NCBI RefSeq assembly: GCF_021191695.1
Contig: NZ_JAIWPT010000020.1
Span: forward strand, 1-64,000
DNA length: 64,000 nt
Source of the DNA: Proluteimonas luteida
GTDB taxonomy: Bacteria; Pseudomonadota; Gammaproteobacteria; Xanthomonadales; Xanthomonadaceae
Direction: 5' to 3'
The notes below the pieces were generated by a model, which was not told where the DNA came from, did not search any database, and saw only the letters and a list, made by a program, of their open reading frames with translations. This document shows positions 11,534 through 21,016 of the stretch, in pieces. Numbering within the stretch: the first letter of the stretch is position 1; each line of letters starts with the position of its first letter. The position numbers and the translations under genes are program-made.

Positions 11534-12823
11534 CTACCAGGTGTCCTCGAGCCAGCGCGGGCGGCAGGCCATCCAGGCGCCGGCCAGCAGCACCGCGACC
11601 GCCACGGCCAGCATCGCGAACGGCCACAGCCAGCCGCCGGTGGCGTCGTGCAGTACGCCGAACAGCAGCGGGCCGAGACAGCTGATCGCGTAGCCGACGC
11701 CCTGCATGAAGCCCGACAGCGCGGCCGAGCCGCCGGGCGTGCGGGTGCGCAGGTTGATCATCGTCAGGGTCAGCGGGAACGTGCTCGGGCCCAGGCCCAG
11801 CAGCACGACCCACAGCACCGGCGCGGCCATCGGCGCCAGCAGCAGGCCGGCGAACGCGGCCAGGTGGCAGACCGCACAGGCCACGACCAGCGGGAAGGGA
11901 TTGGCGATGCGCACCGCCAGCGCCGGCATGCCGAGCGCGCCGAGCAGGCCCAGCGCCGAGAACAGCGCGACCATCGTGCCGCCGAACGCGGGCGTGGCGC
12001 CGGCCCCGGTCAACAGCGTCGGCAGCCAGGTGAACATCGCGTAGGTGATCAGCGAGGTGGTACCGAACATCAGCGCCATGCCCCAGGCCACCGGCGACAG
12101 CCATACCCGCCCGCGCGGCAGCGGCCTGACGATCGCATCGTCCGCGCCGACGGTTGCGCTGCCGATCGCGGCGGCGACCGGCAGCGGCGCGGCGATGCGC
12201 GCCTCGCGGCGCAGGCCGGCCAGCAACAGGAGCCAGGGCAGCGCGGCGACCAGCGCGGTCAGCGCCCACATGCCCAGTGCGATGCGCCAGCCAGCGCCGG
12301 CGGCGACCGGCACGGCGAGCAGCGCCGGCAGCATCGTGCCCAACTGCAGCACGGTGATGTACAGCGTGCTGATCGCGCCGACGCGTGCGGGGAAATAGCG
12401 CTTGACCAGCGGTGGCAGCACCACGTTGCCGATGCCCATGCCGGCCAGTGCGATCGCCGAGCCGAGCATCAGTGCGCCGATGCCGCCGGCCCAGGCACGC
12501 AGCAGCAGGCCGGCGGCGGCCAGCAGCATCGCCAGCAGCGCGGTGCGTTCCAGGCCGATGTGCCGGGTCAGCGCCGGCGTCGATACGCCCAGCAGCGCGA
12601 ATGCCGCGGTCGGCAACATGCCGAGCACGCCGGCGGTTGCCGCACCGAAGCCGAACGCTTCGCCCAGCACGTCCAGCAGCGGCGTCAGCGAGGTGACCGC
12701 GGTGCGCAGGTTGAACGCCGACAACGCGATGCCCAGCAGCACCAGCACGCGCACCGCGCGCGGAAAGGGAGCGGGGGCGGCCGGGCCGGATGGGGGCGGG
12801 GTGCGCGCCGGATTCGCCGACAT
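11534..12823 (-). CDS. MFS transporter of the CynX/NimT family
   Basis: Twelve-helix major-facilitator carrier of 429 residues, similar to cyanate/2-nitroimidazole-type transporters. The family features are the early helix [20 protein letters not shown] and the repeated [16 protein letters not shown] helices. The substrate is unknown. The start is set at the ATG at 12823 ([11 protein letters not shown]). A longer reading from 12928 would add 35 residues that translate the terminator of the upstream tRNA, so it is rejected. The downstream neighbour on the same strand is the acyl-CoA ligase, about 90 bases away. Confidence 0.85.
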   Translation of the reverse strand: MSANPARTPPPSGPAAPAPFPRAVRVLVLLGIALSAFNLRTAVTSLTPLLDVLGEAFGFGAATAGVLGMLPTAAFALLGVSTPALTRHIGLERTALLAMLLAAAGLLLRAWAGGIGALMLGSAIALAGMGIGNVVLPPLVKRYFPARVGAISTLYITVLQLGTMLPALLAVPVAAGAGWRIALGMWALTALVAALPWLLLLAGLRREARIAAPLPVAAAIGSATVGADDAIVRPLPRGRVWLSPVAWGMALMFGTTSLITYAMFTWLPTLLTGAGATPAFGGTMVALFSALGLLGALGMPALAVRIANPFPLVVACAVCHLAAFAGLLLAPMAAPVLWVVLLGLGPSTFPLTLTMINLRTRTPGGSAALSGFMQGVGYAISCLGPLLFGVLHDATGGWLWPFAMLAVAVAVLLAGAWMACRPRWLEDTW

Positions 12824-12870
12824 GGGACTGGCACTCCATCGCCGCCGCGGCGGGCGGGGCGGGGCGTAGA

Positions 12871-12940
12871 AAAGAAAAAACCGGCACAAGGCCGGGGCGG
12901 GCAGGGACAAAGAAAAAAACCGGCACAAGGCCGGCTTTTG
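12871..12940 (-). terminator. Tandemly duplicated intrinsic terminator of tRNA-Pro
   Basis: Read on the - strand, two nearly identical units occur in tandem, at 12940-12909 and 12896-12871. Each has a stem CCGGC-CTTGT-GCCGG followed by TTTTTTCTTT. The first also has AAAAG pairing with the T-tract, giving a 10-bp stem. They lie 39-108 bases downstream of the tRNA 3' end, so transcription from the tRNA promoter meets two terminators before the MFS gene. Confidence 0.8.
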
Positions 12941-12978
12941 TCACACACACGTTTCGACTCGACACCGCATCTGCGGTT

Positions 12979-13055
<77 letters not shown>

Positions 13056-13068
13056 TGGTGAGCCGCGC

Positions 13069-13098
13069 ATTCTACTGACCCCTGACGGGGTTCGGCAA
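13069..13098 (-). promoter_or_regulatory. Promoter of tRNA-Pro
   Basis: On the - strand TTGCCG (13098-13093) and TAGAAT (13074-13069) are separated by 18 bases, a good sigma-70-type pair. The predicted start lies a few bases before the mature tRNA 5' end at 13055. It also sits in the divergent gap that leads to cydD. Confidence 0.6.
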
Positions 13099-13252
13099 GC
13101 ACCCGTTGCCGGCGGATTCTTCCGGCGCGGATCCGGCGGCGTCCGCGGCCGGCACCGGCACGGCGAACGCGGCACGGCCGGCGCGGGGTTGCGATAATGG
13201 CGCCGCACGCGCCTCGCGCGTGTCTTCTTTTTCCTGCCAGGTACGCCCGCCC

Positions 13253-14962
13253 ATGAGCCAGCCGCCGCCAGCCGCGGACCCCGCCGGTCCGCAGCGACGA
13301 CTCCGAACGCGCTGGCTCGACGCGCAACTGCAACCGTTCCGCGGCCGCCACCGCCTGGCGCTGGCCTGCACCGTGGCCGCCGGGGTGCTGTGGGTCCCGC
13401 AGGCCGCGGCGATCGCCTGGCTGCTCGACGCGGTGCTGTCCGCGGGCCTGTCGCCGGCGGCGGTGCGCGCGCCGCTGCTGCTGCTGGCGGTCACGCTGGC
13501 GCTGCGGGTGGCGGTCGGCTGGCTGGGGCAGCGGGTGGCGGCCGGCGTCGCCGAGGGTGTGCTCGCGCACCTGCGCGTGTCGCTGGCGTCGGCGGCGTTC
13601 GCACGCGGGCCGCTGTGGATGCGCGGCCAGCGCAGCGGCGGACTGGTGGCGCTGTCGACCAGCCACGTCGATGCCACCGCGGCCTATTACACCGGCTATC
13701 TGCCCGCGCGCGCCGAGGTGGCGCTGGTGCCGTTGGCGATCCTGCTGGCGGTGTTCTCGGTCGACTGGATCGTCGGCCTGCTGCTGCTGGTCACCGCGCC
13801 GCTGGCGCCGGTGTTCATGATGCTGATCGGCATGGGCGCCGAGGCCGCCGGGCGCAGCCAGCTGGCGGCGCTGGCGCGCGCCGGCGCGCACTTCACCGAC
13901 CGCCTGCGCGGCCTCGACCTGATCCGCGTCTACGGCCGCGGCGAGGCCGAACTCGCCGAGGTGGCCGAGGCCACCGACAGCATCCGCGAACGCAGCCTGC
14001 GGGTGCTGCGGATCGCGTTCCTGTCGTCTGCGGTGCTGGAGTTCTTCGCCTCGGTCAGCGTCGCGCTGATCGCGGTTTACTTCGGCTTCAGCTATCTGGG
14101 CATGCTGGACCTGCGCGGCGTCGCGCTGCCGTTGTCGGCGGGCCTGTTCTGCCTGCTGCTGGCGCCGGAGTTCTATGCGCCGATGCGGCGCCTGGCCGCG
14201 CACTACCACGACCGCGCCAACGCACTCGCGGCCGCGGCGGAGATCGAGGCGGTGTTCGGCGGACTGCCCGGCAGTACCGCTGTGGCGGCCGACGACGACC
14301 GCGTGCCGCGGGCCGCGCACCCGGCACCTGCGGTGGCGCTGCGCGGCGTGGACCTGCGCCATCCCGGCGCCCGCATGCCGGTGCTGCGCGCCATCGACCT
14401 GGAAGTGCCGGCCGGCGCCCGGCTGGCGCTGGTCGGCCCCAGCGGCGTCGGCAAGAGCACGCTGCTCGAGGCCATGGCCGGCTGGCTCGCACCCGAGGCC
14501 GGCATGCTGGAACGGCCGCCGGGCATCCGTATCGCGCTGGCCGGGCAGCGGCCGTGGCTGTTCCACGGCAGCATCGCCGACAACCTGCGCATCGCCGATC
14601 CCGGCGCCAGCGACGCGCAGCTGGCCGAGGTCGCGCGCATCGCCCAGGTCGCGCAGTTCGCCGCGCGCCTGCCGCAGGGGCTGGACACGGTGATCGGCGA
14701 ACGCGGCTTCGGCCTGTCCGGCGGCGAGGCGCGGCGGGTCGCGCTGGCCCGCGCGCTGCTGCGGCGGCCGGACCTGCTGTTGCTCGACGAGCCCACGGCG
14801 TTCCTCGACCCGGATACCGAGGCGGCGCTGCTGGCGGCGCTGGATGCGTACCTGGCCGGCCGCACGGTCGTGGTCGCGACCCACAGTCCGGCGGTCATGG
14901 ACTGGGTCGACCGGGTCTGGACCGTGCCGGCCCCGGCGCAGGCCGAAGGGGCGGCGGCATGA
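13253..14962 (+). CDS. cydD: Thiol reductant ABC exporter, subunit CydD
   Basis: Half of the inner-membrane CydDC exporter, which sends glutathione/cysteine to the periplasm and is needed for assembly of cytochrome bd and some cytochromes c. A six-helix membrane domain covers about residues 1-310. An ATPase domain follows, with Walker A GPSGVGKST, signature LSGGEARRVALARA and Walker B LLLLDEPTAFLD. The length is 569 residues. The ATG at 13253 begins MSQPPPAADP, and upstream in-frame sequence is intergenic. Its TGA overlaps the cydC ATG. No cydAB genes lie in the window. Confidence 0.88.
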   Translation: MSQPPPAADPAGPQRRLRTRWLDAQLQPFRGRHRLALACTVAAGVLWVPQAAAIAWLLDAVLSAGLSPAAVRAPLLLLAVTLALRVAVGWLGQRVAAGVAEGVLAHLRVSLASAAFARGPLWMRGQRSGGLVALSTSHVDATAAYYTGYLPARAEVALVPLAILLAVFSVDWIVGLLLLVTAPLAPVFMMLIGMGAEAAGRSQLAALARAGAHFTDRLRGLDLIRVYGRGEAELAEVAEATDSIRERSLRVLRIAFLSSAVLEFFASVSVALIAVYFGFSYLGMLDLRGVALPLSAGLFCLLLAPEFYAPMRRLAAHYHDRANALAAAAEIEAVFGGLPGSTAVAADDDRVPRAAHPAPAVALRGVDLRHPGARMPVLRAIDLEVPAGARLALVGPSGVGKSTLLEAMAGWLAPEAGMLERPPGIRIALAGQRPWLFHGSIADNLRIADPGASDAQLAEVARIAQVAQFAARLPQGLDTVIGERGFGLSGGEARRVALARALLRRPDLLLLDEPTAFLDPDTEAALLAALDAYLAGRTVVVATHSPAVMDWVDRVWTVPAPAQAEGAAA

Positions 14963-16656
14963 GCGCGCAGGAGCCCGTCGACCCGCGCGCCGACGTGCGC
15001 ATCGACAGCACGCGCGCGCTGCTGGCGCGGCATCGCGGCCGGGTCGTGCTGGCGATCGGCTTGCTGCTGGCGACGATGGCGGCCGGCATCGCGCTGCTCG
15101 GCGTGTCCGGCGGCTTTTTGACCGCAGCCGCGCTGACCTTCGGCGTCGCCGGCACGTTCAACTTCTTCACCCCGTCGGCGGGCATCCGCGGGCTGACCCT
15201 GGCGCGGATCGTCTCGCGCTACCTGGAGAAGCTGGTCGGCCACGACACCCTGCTGCGCATCGCCCGCGACCTGCGGGTGTGGTTCTTCGCCCGTGCGCTG
15301 CGCCTCAGTCCCGGGCAACTGGCGCGGTTGCGGACCGGCGAGCTGCTGTCGCGCCTGCTCGGCGACATCGACGCCGTCGACGGCCTGCTGCTGCGCGCCA
15401 CCGGGCCGCTGTACGCGCTGCTGGGCATCGGCGTGGCCACGGTCGCCGCGGCGCTGTGGCTGCATCCGCCGACCGGCCTGTGGCTGGCCGGCGCGGGCCT
15501 GGTCATCGGCGCCGGCGTGCCGTGGATCGTCGCCCGCGGCCGCGCCGCCGCGGAAACCCGGCGCGCGCAGCAGCGCGCCGACCTGCGCGCGCGGCTGCAC
15601 GAACTGCACGAAGGCAATGCCGACCTGGCCGCGCTCGGCGCCGGCGCCGCCTGGCTGGACGCCGTCGCCGCCGACAGCCGTGCGCTGGCCGCGGCCGAGC
15701 TCGCGCGCCGCCGGCAGCTGGTCGACGGCAACGCGCTGCACGGCGCGGTGGCCGCGGTCACGCTGCTCGGCGTGCTGTGGATCGTCTGCAATGCGGCCGC
15801 CACCGGCAACCTGGCGCCGCACTACGCTGCCGCGCTGTTCTTCCTGGCGGTCGGGCTGCTGGAGGTCTGGGCCGGTGCCGGGCTGGCGTGGCAGGCGCTG
15901 CTGGCGGCACGCGCGTCGATCGCGCGGCTCGACGCGGTCGCCGGCACGCAGCCCAGTGTCGTCGATCCGCCGGCGCCGGTCGCGGTGCCTGCGCACGGCG
16001 CGTTGACCTTCGCCGGGGTCGGCTTCGCCTGGGAGGCGGGTGGCCGCCGCGTGCTCGACGGCCTGGACCTGGTGCTGGCGCCGGGCGAGCGCATCGCTAT
16101 CAGCGGCGACAGCGGCGAAGGCAAGTCGACGCTGTCGGCGCTGGTGCTGCGCAGCGCCGATCCGCAGGCGGGTACGGTCACCTGGGGTGGCGTGGACCTG
16201 CGCGCGATGCGCCAGGCCGACTGGCACGCGCGGCTGGCCTGGCTGCCGCAGAACGCGCCGGTCTTCGCCGGCAGCGTGCGCGACAACCTGGCCTTCGGCG
16301 CACCGCATGCCGACGACGATGCGCTGTGGGCGATGCTCGCCCGGGTGCGGCTGGAGGGCTGGACCCGGCGCATCGGCGGGCTCGACGCCTGGGTCGGCGA
16401 GAACGGCGCGACGATGTCGGCCGGGCAGGCGCGGCGGCTGGCACTGGCCCGCGCACTGCTGCGCGCCGCGCCGCTGGTGCTGCTCGACGAGCCGACCGAA
16501 GGGCTCGATCACGACACCGCCGATACCCTGCTGCGCGACCTGCCGACGCTGCTCGATGGCCGCAGCCTGCTGCTGATCACCCACGGCGCGCTGCCGCCGG
16601 GGCTGGTCCACCGCCACCTGTGGCTGCGCGGCGGTCGGCTCGCCGAGATTCCGTAG
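14959..16656 (+). CDS. cydC: Thiol reductant ABC exporter, subunit CydC
   Basis: Partner of CydD in the heterodimeric thiol exporter. It has a membrane domain of about 300 residues, then an ATPase domain with Walker A SGDSGEGKST, a signature modified to MSAGQARRLALARA and Walker B LVLLDEPTEGLD. The length is 565 residues. The start at 14959 overlaps the cydD stop by four bases (ATGA), so the two subunits are translationally coupled. The stop TAG (16654-16656) is contained in a GTAGGTCGG dispersed repeat rather than in unique sequence. Confidence 0.88.
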   Translation: MSAQEPVDPRADVRIDSTRALLARHRGRVVLAIGLLLATMAAGIALLGVSGGFLTAAALTFGVAGTFNFFTPSAGIRGLTLARIVSRYLEKLVGHDTLLRIARDLRVWFFARALRLSPGQLARLRTGELLSRLLGDIDAVDGLLLRATGPLYALLGIGVATVAAALWLHPPTGLWLAGAGLVIGAGVPWIVARGRAAAETRRAQQRADLRARLHELHEGNADLAALGAGAAWLDAVAADSRALAAAELARRRQLVDGNALHGAVAAVTLLGVLWIVCNAAATGNLAPHYAAALFFLAVGLLEVWAGAGLAWQALLAARASIARLDAVAGTQPSVVDPPAPVAVPAHGALTFAGVGFAWEAGGRRVLDGLDLVLAPGERIAISGDSGEGKSTLSALVLRSADPQAGTVTWGGVDLRAMRQADWHARLAWLPQNAPVFAGSVRDNLAFGAPHADDDALWAMLARVRLEGWTRRIGGLDAWVGENGATMSAGQARRLALARALLRAAPLVLLDEPTEGLDHDTADTLLRDLPTLLDGRSLLLITHGALPPGLVHRHLWLRGGRLAEIP

Positions 16657-16731
16657 GTCGGCCCAACGCGGCCGACGTGCAGCGGTGTTTGGGTTCTGGC
16701 GGCGTCGGGGGGGGCGTGGCCTCGACCTACG
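16653..16731 (+). repeat. GTAGGTCGG...CCGACCTAC repeat (family D, copy 1)
   Basis: A 79-bp unit beginning GTAGGTCGGCCCAACGCGGC and ending in CTCGACCTAC, built of two internal hairpins. It is the same unit as 34156-34243 (opposite orientation) and 60018-60097. The cydC stop codon is its first TAG. The remaining sequence up to hisS at 16872 shows nothing I can assign apart from a presumable hisS promoter. Confidence 0.75.
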
Positions 16732-16871
16732 GGAACATCCACAGCACGGATGCCGGGCCCGTCGGCGCGATGGCGGGTCCGCCCATGCGCACGGATACCA
16801 CGCGCGCGGACCGCGCGGCCGGCGGCGGCTAGAATGGCGCTCCCCGTCCGCATCACCGAAGAGCCCGCCGC

Positions 16872-18254
16872 ATGATCAAGCCCCGGACCCCGCCCGGCGT
16901 CATGGAACTGCTGCCACGCGACCAGATCGCGTTCCAGCGCATGCTGGACACGATCCGGCGCACGTTCGAGGGCTTCGGCTTCCTGCCCGTCGAGACCCCG
17001 GTGTTCGAGCTGTCGGACGTGCTGCTGACCAAGACCGGCGGCGAGACCGAGCGCCAGGTGTATTTCGTGCAGTCGACCGGTGCGCTGGGCAAGGCCCAGG
17101 AATCCAACGACGATGCGTTGCCGGAACTGGCGCTGCGCTTCGACCTGACCGTGCCGCTGGCGCGCTACGTGGCCGAGCACGAGCACGACCTGGCGTTCCC
17201 GTTCCGCCGCTACCAGATGCAGCGCGTCTACCGTGGCGAACGCGCCCAGCGCGGCCGCTTCCGCGAGTTCTACCAGTGCGACATCGACGTCATCGGCAAG
17301 GACACGCTGTCGCCGCGCTACGACGCCGAGGTGCCGGCGGTCATCAATGCGGTGTTCTCGGCGCTGGACATCGGCGAGTTCACGATCCAGCTCAACCACC
17401 GCAAACTGCTGCGCGGGTATTTCGAAGGGCAGGGCATCGACGATGCCCGCCAGATGACGGTGCTGCGCGAGATCGACAAGCTCGACAAGCGCGGCGAGGA
17501 CGCGGTGCGCGCGACCCTGACCGGCGCGGACTTCGGCCTGTCCGACGAGGTCGCCGAGCGCCTGCTGGCGTTCTCGCGGGTGCGCTCGGCCGGACACGAC
17601 GACGCGCTGGCGAAGCTCGACGCGCTCGGTGCCGGCACCGCGCTGTTCGAGCAGGGGCGCAACGAACTGCGCGACCTGCTCAACCAGCTGCGCGCGCTCG
17701 GCGTGCCCGAGGCGCGCTACGCGCTGAACCTGTCGATCGCCCGCGGTCTCGACTACTACACCGGCATGGTCTACGAGACGATTCTCGACGCGCATCCGCA
17801 GATCGGCTCGATCTGCTCGGGTGGCCGCTACGACAATCTCGCCAGCCACTACACCAAGTCGAAACTGCCCGGCGTCGGCATCTCGATCGGCCTGACCCGG
17901 CTGTTCTGGCAGTTGCGCGAGGCCGGCCTGGTCGCGACCGCCGACAGCTCGGTCGACGTGCTGGTCACGCTGTTCGACGATGCCGGGCTGCCGCCGGCGC
18001 TGTCGCTGTCGCAGCAGCTGCGCGCCGCCGGCCTCAACGTCGAGACCCAGCTGGAACCGCGCAAGCTGGCCAAGCAGATGCAGTACGCCGACCGCGCCGG
18101 GATCCGCTTCGTGGTGATCCGCGGCGACGACGAGGCCGCGCGCGGCGTGGTCGCGGTCAAGGACCTGCGCCGCGGCGAGCAGTTCGAGGTCGCCGGCGAC
18201 GAGCTGGCCTCGACGCTGCTGGTCGAGCGCGCGCAGTGGCAGGCGATGCGGTGA
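16872..18254 (+). CDS. hisS: Histidyl-tRNA synthetase
   Basis: Class II aminoacyl-tRNA synthetase charging tRNA-His in the cytoplasm. It starts with the conserved [19 protein letters not shown]. Motif 2 is visible as [21 protein letters not shown] and the histidine-specific block as [18 protein letters not shown]-terminal anticodon-binding domain follows (about 360-460). The 460 residues are slightly longer than the E. coli enzyme (424). The ATG at 16872 follows the GC-rich leader. Its neighbour downstream is an ammonia-lyase of the histidine/aromatic family, which may only be coincidence. Confidence 0.93.
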   Translation: MIKPRTPPGVMELLPRDQIAFQRMLDTIRRTFEGFGFLPVETPVFELSDVLLTKTGGETERQVYFVQSTGALGKAQESNDDALPELALRFDLTVPLARYVAEHEHDLAFPFRRYQMQRVYRGERAQRGRFREFYQCDIDVIGKDTLSPRYDAEVPAVINAVFSALDIGEFTIQLNHRKLLRGYFEGQGIDDARQMTVLREIDKLDKRGEDAVRATLTGADFGLSDEVAERLLAFSRVRSAGHDDALAKLDALGAGTALFEQGRNELRDLLNQLRALGVPEARYALNLSIARGLDYYTGMVYETILDAHPQIGSICSGGRYDNLASHYTKSKLPGVGISIGLTRLFWQLREAGLVATADSSVDVLVTLFDDAGLPPALSLSQQLRAAGLNVETQLEPRKLAKQMQYADRAGIRFVVIRGDDEAARGVVAVKDLRRGEQFEVAGDELASTLLVERAQWQAMR

Positions 18255-18635
18255 GGTGACCGACCTGGCTTCGCGCGACATGCGCTGCGGCTTTCATCGT
18301 CGCGGCTCGCAACAGGCGAAGGTCCGGCCAGGCGATCCCGGGCCATTGGCTGCGTTGTACCAACGTTCGGAGATTCCCGGCATTGCGGGATCCTTGCAGA
18401 CGGTCCCGAACAGGCACCCTCTCCCGCGTGCGGGAGAGGGCTGGGGTGAGGGCAGGCGCACTGCGGCACGGCTCCGGTACCGGTGTCACCCTCATCCGCC
18501 CCGTCGGGGCACCTTCTCCCGATGGGAGAAGGGCTCCTTCATCCGGTTTCGCAACGATCCCGCGTTCGCGGGAATGACCGGTCCAGTGCATATCCGGTTG
18601 CCTGATCCACTGGCCTCCGGAAGGAGACGATATTC
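18255..18635. other. Repeat-rich gap between hisS and the ammonia-lyase gene
   Basis: The 381 bases contain no gene. I see an ATTCCCGG/CGGGATCC half-palindrome near 18372-18392, a CCCTCTCCCG-CGTG-CGGGAGAGGG palindrome with GGGGTGAGGG at 18417-18452, and a companion ending TTCTCCCGATGGGAGAAGGG at 18487-18536. An ATCCCGCG-TT-CGCGGGAATGACC unit follows at about 18559-18581. A good ribosome-binding site, GGAAGGAGACG, precedes the ATG at 18636. Confidence 0.65.
18417..18536 (+). repeat. Paired family G palindromes
   Basis: Two facing copies of the CTCTCCC/GGGAGAGGG dispersed palindrome, 18417-18452 and 18487-18536, are arranged as an inverted pair (one ends GGGGTGAGGG, the other begins CACCCTCATCC). 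A single copy lies after proA at 9688-9725. The stem of the second copy, CCTTCTCCC-GAT-GGGAGAAGG, is strong. Confidence 0.65.
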
Positions 18636-20555
18636 ATGAAACCGATCCGCCTCGACGGCCAGTCATTGACCCGCCTGCAACTGGTCGCGGTCGCCAACGG
18701 CGCCCAGGTCGCGCTCGACGAGACCGCGCTGCAGCGCGTGGCGCGCGCGGCGGCGTTCCTGGCCGAGCAGGTCCGGCGCGAGGAACCGATCTACGGCGTG
18801 TCCACCGGCTTCGGCAGCAATGCCGACCGGCTGCTCGGCGCGCATCCGCTGCGCGACGAGCTGCCGGGTGCGGCGCCGTCGGGGCGCTCGCTGCACGAGG
18901 AACTGCAGGTCAACCTGATCGTCACCCATGCGGTCTGCGTCGGCGAGCCGCTTGCGGCCGACGTCGTCCGCGCCATGCTGTGCATCCGCATCAACACCCT
19001 GCTCAAGGGGCATTCGGGTATCCGCGTGCAGACCCTGCAGGCGCTGACCGACCTGCTCAACGCCGGCATCGTGCCGGTCGTGCCGGCGCTGGGTTCGGTC
19101 GGCGCGTCGGGCGATCTCGCGCCGCTGTCGCATCTGGCGATGGTGCTGCTCGGCGGCGGCGAGGCCTTCGTCGACGGCGAACGCGTGTCCGGTGCCGAAG
19201 CGCTGCGCCGCGCCGGCCTGTCGCCGGTGACGCTGTCGTACAAGGAAGGCCTGGCACTGAACAACGGCACCGCGCAGATGCTGGCGACCGGCGTGCTGGC
19301 GCTGCACAAGCTCGACGCGCTGCTCGACACCGCCGACCTGGCCGCGGCGATGACCATCGACGCGTTCGCCGGACGCCTGGGGGCGTTCGACGAAGCCGTG
19401 CACGACCTGCGGCCGCATCCGGGCCAGGTCGAGGTCGCCGCGCACCTGCGCGAGCTGCTTGAAGGCTCCACGCTGGCCGACATTCCGTATCACCTGGTGC
19501 CGAAGTTCCGGCCGTGGCTGCCGTCGAGCTGGCATACCGGCGACGCGCAGGCGCTGCGCTTCGACATCGGCTGGGACTGGGTGCCGAGCGACCAGCGCCA
19601 CGGCCGCGAGAAGTTCTACGCGCGGTTCAAGCCGTTCCGCGGCGGCAAGAAGCACCAGCCGCAGGACAGCTATTCGCTGCGCTGCATCCCGCAGGTGCAC
19701 GGCGCGGTGCGCGACGCGGTGGCGCAGGCCAAGCGGGTCTTCGAGATCGAACTCAACGCGGTCACCGACAATCCGCTGGTGTTCCCGGAGCGCGATGCCG
19801 AGCACGTCGAACAGCAGGTGATCTCGGCCGGCCACTTCCACGGCATGCCGCTGGCGCTGGCGATGAGCTACGTCAAGGCCGCGATCCCGGTGCTGGCGTC
19901 GATCTCCGAACGCCGGCTCAACAAGCTGGTCGACCCGGCGACCAACGACGGCCTGCCGGCTTTCCTGATCGGCAACGAGGATGCGACCGAATCGGGTTTC
20001 ATGATCGTGCAGTACACCGCCGCGGCGATCGTCAACGACCTCGCCACGCGTGCGCATCCGGCCAGCGTCTACTCGATCCCGACCAGCGCCAACGCCGAGG
20101 ACCACGTGTCGATGGGCACCAACGAAGCCCGCCACGTGCTGGCGATGGCCGACGACCTGGGCAAGGTGATCGCGCTGGAGATCTACACCGCGGCGCAGGC
20201 GCTGGACCTGCGCACCGACATGATCAACGCCGCGCGCGACCTGGCGCGGCGCGCCGATGCCGAGGCGCTGGCGGCGAAGGTGCAGGGCGGTCCGGCACCG
20301 GATCGCGCCAATCGCAGTGCGTTCGTCGACGAGGTCGAGGCGCTGCGTGCGGAACTGGCGCAGGCCGAGGCCTTCCATCCGGGGGCGCTCGTGGCGGCCG
20401 CGCATGCGCGCGTGCGCGAGGCGATCCCCTTCCTCGACCGCGACCGAGCGCTCGACGGCGAGGTCGCCGCTGCGGTCGGGCTGGTCGCCGACGGCGCGCT
20501 GCTCGGTGTGCTGCCGCGCTGGCGCGTCGCCGATGCCGGTGGAGACGCCGGGTGA
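18636..20555 (+). CDS. HAL/PAL/TAL-family ammonia-lyase (MIO-type, HutH-like), enlarged
   Basis: Expected to remove ammonia from histidine or an aromatic amino acid using the self-formed MIO group. The MIO triad is in SVGASGDLAPLSH. Other active-site blocks are present: YGVSTGFG, NNGTAQ, QDSYSLRC and SANAEDHVSM. The selectivity pair in LQVNLIVTHAV is Thr-His, closest to the Ser-His of histidine lyases. The protein has 639 residues against about 510 for HutH. Extra sequence lies before QDSYSLRC (the PYHLVPKFRPWLPSSWHTGD region) and near the C-terminus (after ALDLRTDMINAARDL). The start at 18636 has a GGAAGGAG site. No other hut genes are nearby, so catabolic HutH function is uncertain. It overlaps the next gene. 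Confidence 0.8.
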   Translation: MKPIRLDGQSLTRLQLVAVANGAQVALDETALQRVARAAAFLAEQVRREEPIYGVSTGFGSNADRLLGAHPLRDELPGAAPSGRSLHEELQVNLIVTHAVCVGEPLAADVVRAMLCIRINTLLKGHSGIRVQTLQALTDLLNAGIVPVVPALGSVGASGDLAPLSHLAMVLLGGGEAFVDGERVSGAEALRRAGLSPVTLSYKEGLALNNGTAQMLATGVLALHKLDALLDTADLAAAMTIDAFAGRLGAFDEAVHDLRPHPGQVEVAAHLRELLEGSTLADIPYHLVPKFRPWLPSSWHTGDAQALRFDIGWDWVPSDQRHGREKFYARFKPFRGGKKHQPQDSYSLRCIPQVHGAVRDAVAQAKRVFEIELNAVTDNPLVFPERDAEHVEQQVISAGHFHGMPLALAMSYVKAAIPVLASISERRLNKLVDPATNDGLPAFLIGNEDATESGFMIVQYTAAAIVNDLATRAHPASVYSIPTSANAEDHVSMGTNEARHVLAMADDLGKVIALEIYTAAQALDLRTDMINAARDLARRADAEALAAKVQGGPAPDRANRSAFVDEVEALRAELAQAEAFHPGALVAAAHARVREAIPFLDRDRALDGEVAAAVGLVADGALLGVLPRWRVADAGGDAG

Positions 20556-20914
20556 ACCTGCCGCTGCACTTCGGTTGGCTCGGCGTGCTGGAAGCGGCAG
20601 CGATCGCGCTGGTCGTCGGCATCCTGTGCTACCTGCTGTTCCACTGGATCGGCGCGCGCAACCGCTGGGCGCACGGCCCGGCGATCGGCTGGAGCTGCCT
20701 GGCGGCGCTGGTGATCGCGACCGGCATCGACGCCTGGCACCTGTTCTACATGGGCGTGGTCAAGCTGGAATCCCCGGTCTACGCGCGCATCGCGCTGGCG
20801 AAGATCCACGACCCGAACTATCTCGGCACGCGCGTCTTCTTCTCCGCGGTCTCGGCGCTGTGCGGCGTGGCGCTGGCGTGGATGGCCGCGCACGCGCGCC
20901 GCGGCAGCGCGTAG
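20552..20914 (+). CDS. Small inner-membrane protein, function unknown
   Basis: 120 residues with three hydrophobic helices, at about 8-28 (WLGVLEAAAIALVVGILCYL), 46-66 and 95-113, and short polar loops. I do not recognise the family. The GTG at 20552 overlaps the TGA of the ammonia-lyase gene (GTGA), so the two are almost certainly co-translated and may act together. Composition matches the neighbours. It could be a small permease-like or accessory protein, but no function is assigned. Confidence 0.65.
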   Translation: MNLPLHFGWLGVLEAAAIALVVGILCYLLFHWIGARNRWAHGPAIGWSCLAALVIATGIDAWHLFYMGVVKLESPVYARIALAKIHDPNYLGTRVFFSAVSALCGVALAWMAAHARRGSA

Positions 20915-20990
20915 CCGCGCGCTGATGCGATGGCGGCGGTCGCGGCGGGTGCCGGAAGCCGCCACGGTTCCGACCCGCATCACGTCGGCG

Positions 20991-21016
20991 GAGCGGCGGG
21001 TCGCGACCCGCCCTAC
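20991..21016 (+). repeat. GCGGGTCGCGACCCGCCCTAC palindrome (family B, copy 2)
   Basis: GGCGGGTC-GC-GACCCGCC followed by CTAC is a single unit of the repeat found as a pair at 5208-5275. It lies at the convergent end of two genes, and its CTA (21013-21015) is the stop codon TAG of the - strand gene. It may serve as a bidirectional terminator, though it has no T-tract. Confidence 0.65.

Noticed and set aside
12824..12928. N-terminal extension of the MFS gene ([20 protein letters not shown]...)
   Set aside because: It translates the duplicated tRNA terminator twice over. The ATG at 12823 precedes the first transport helix normally.
13253..16656. Siderophore or drug exporter for the ABC pair
   Set aside because: Two overlapping half-transporters with the domain order and sequence of CydD and CydC fit the thiol exporter better.
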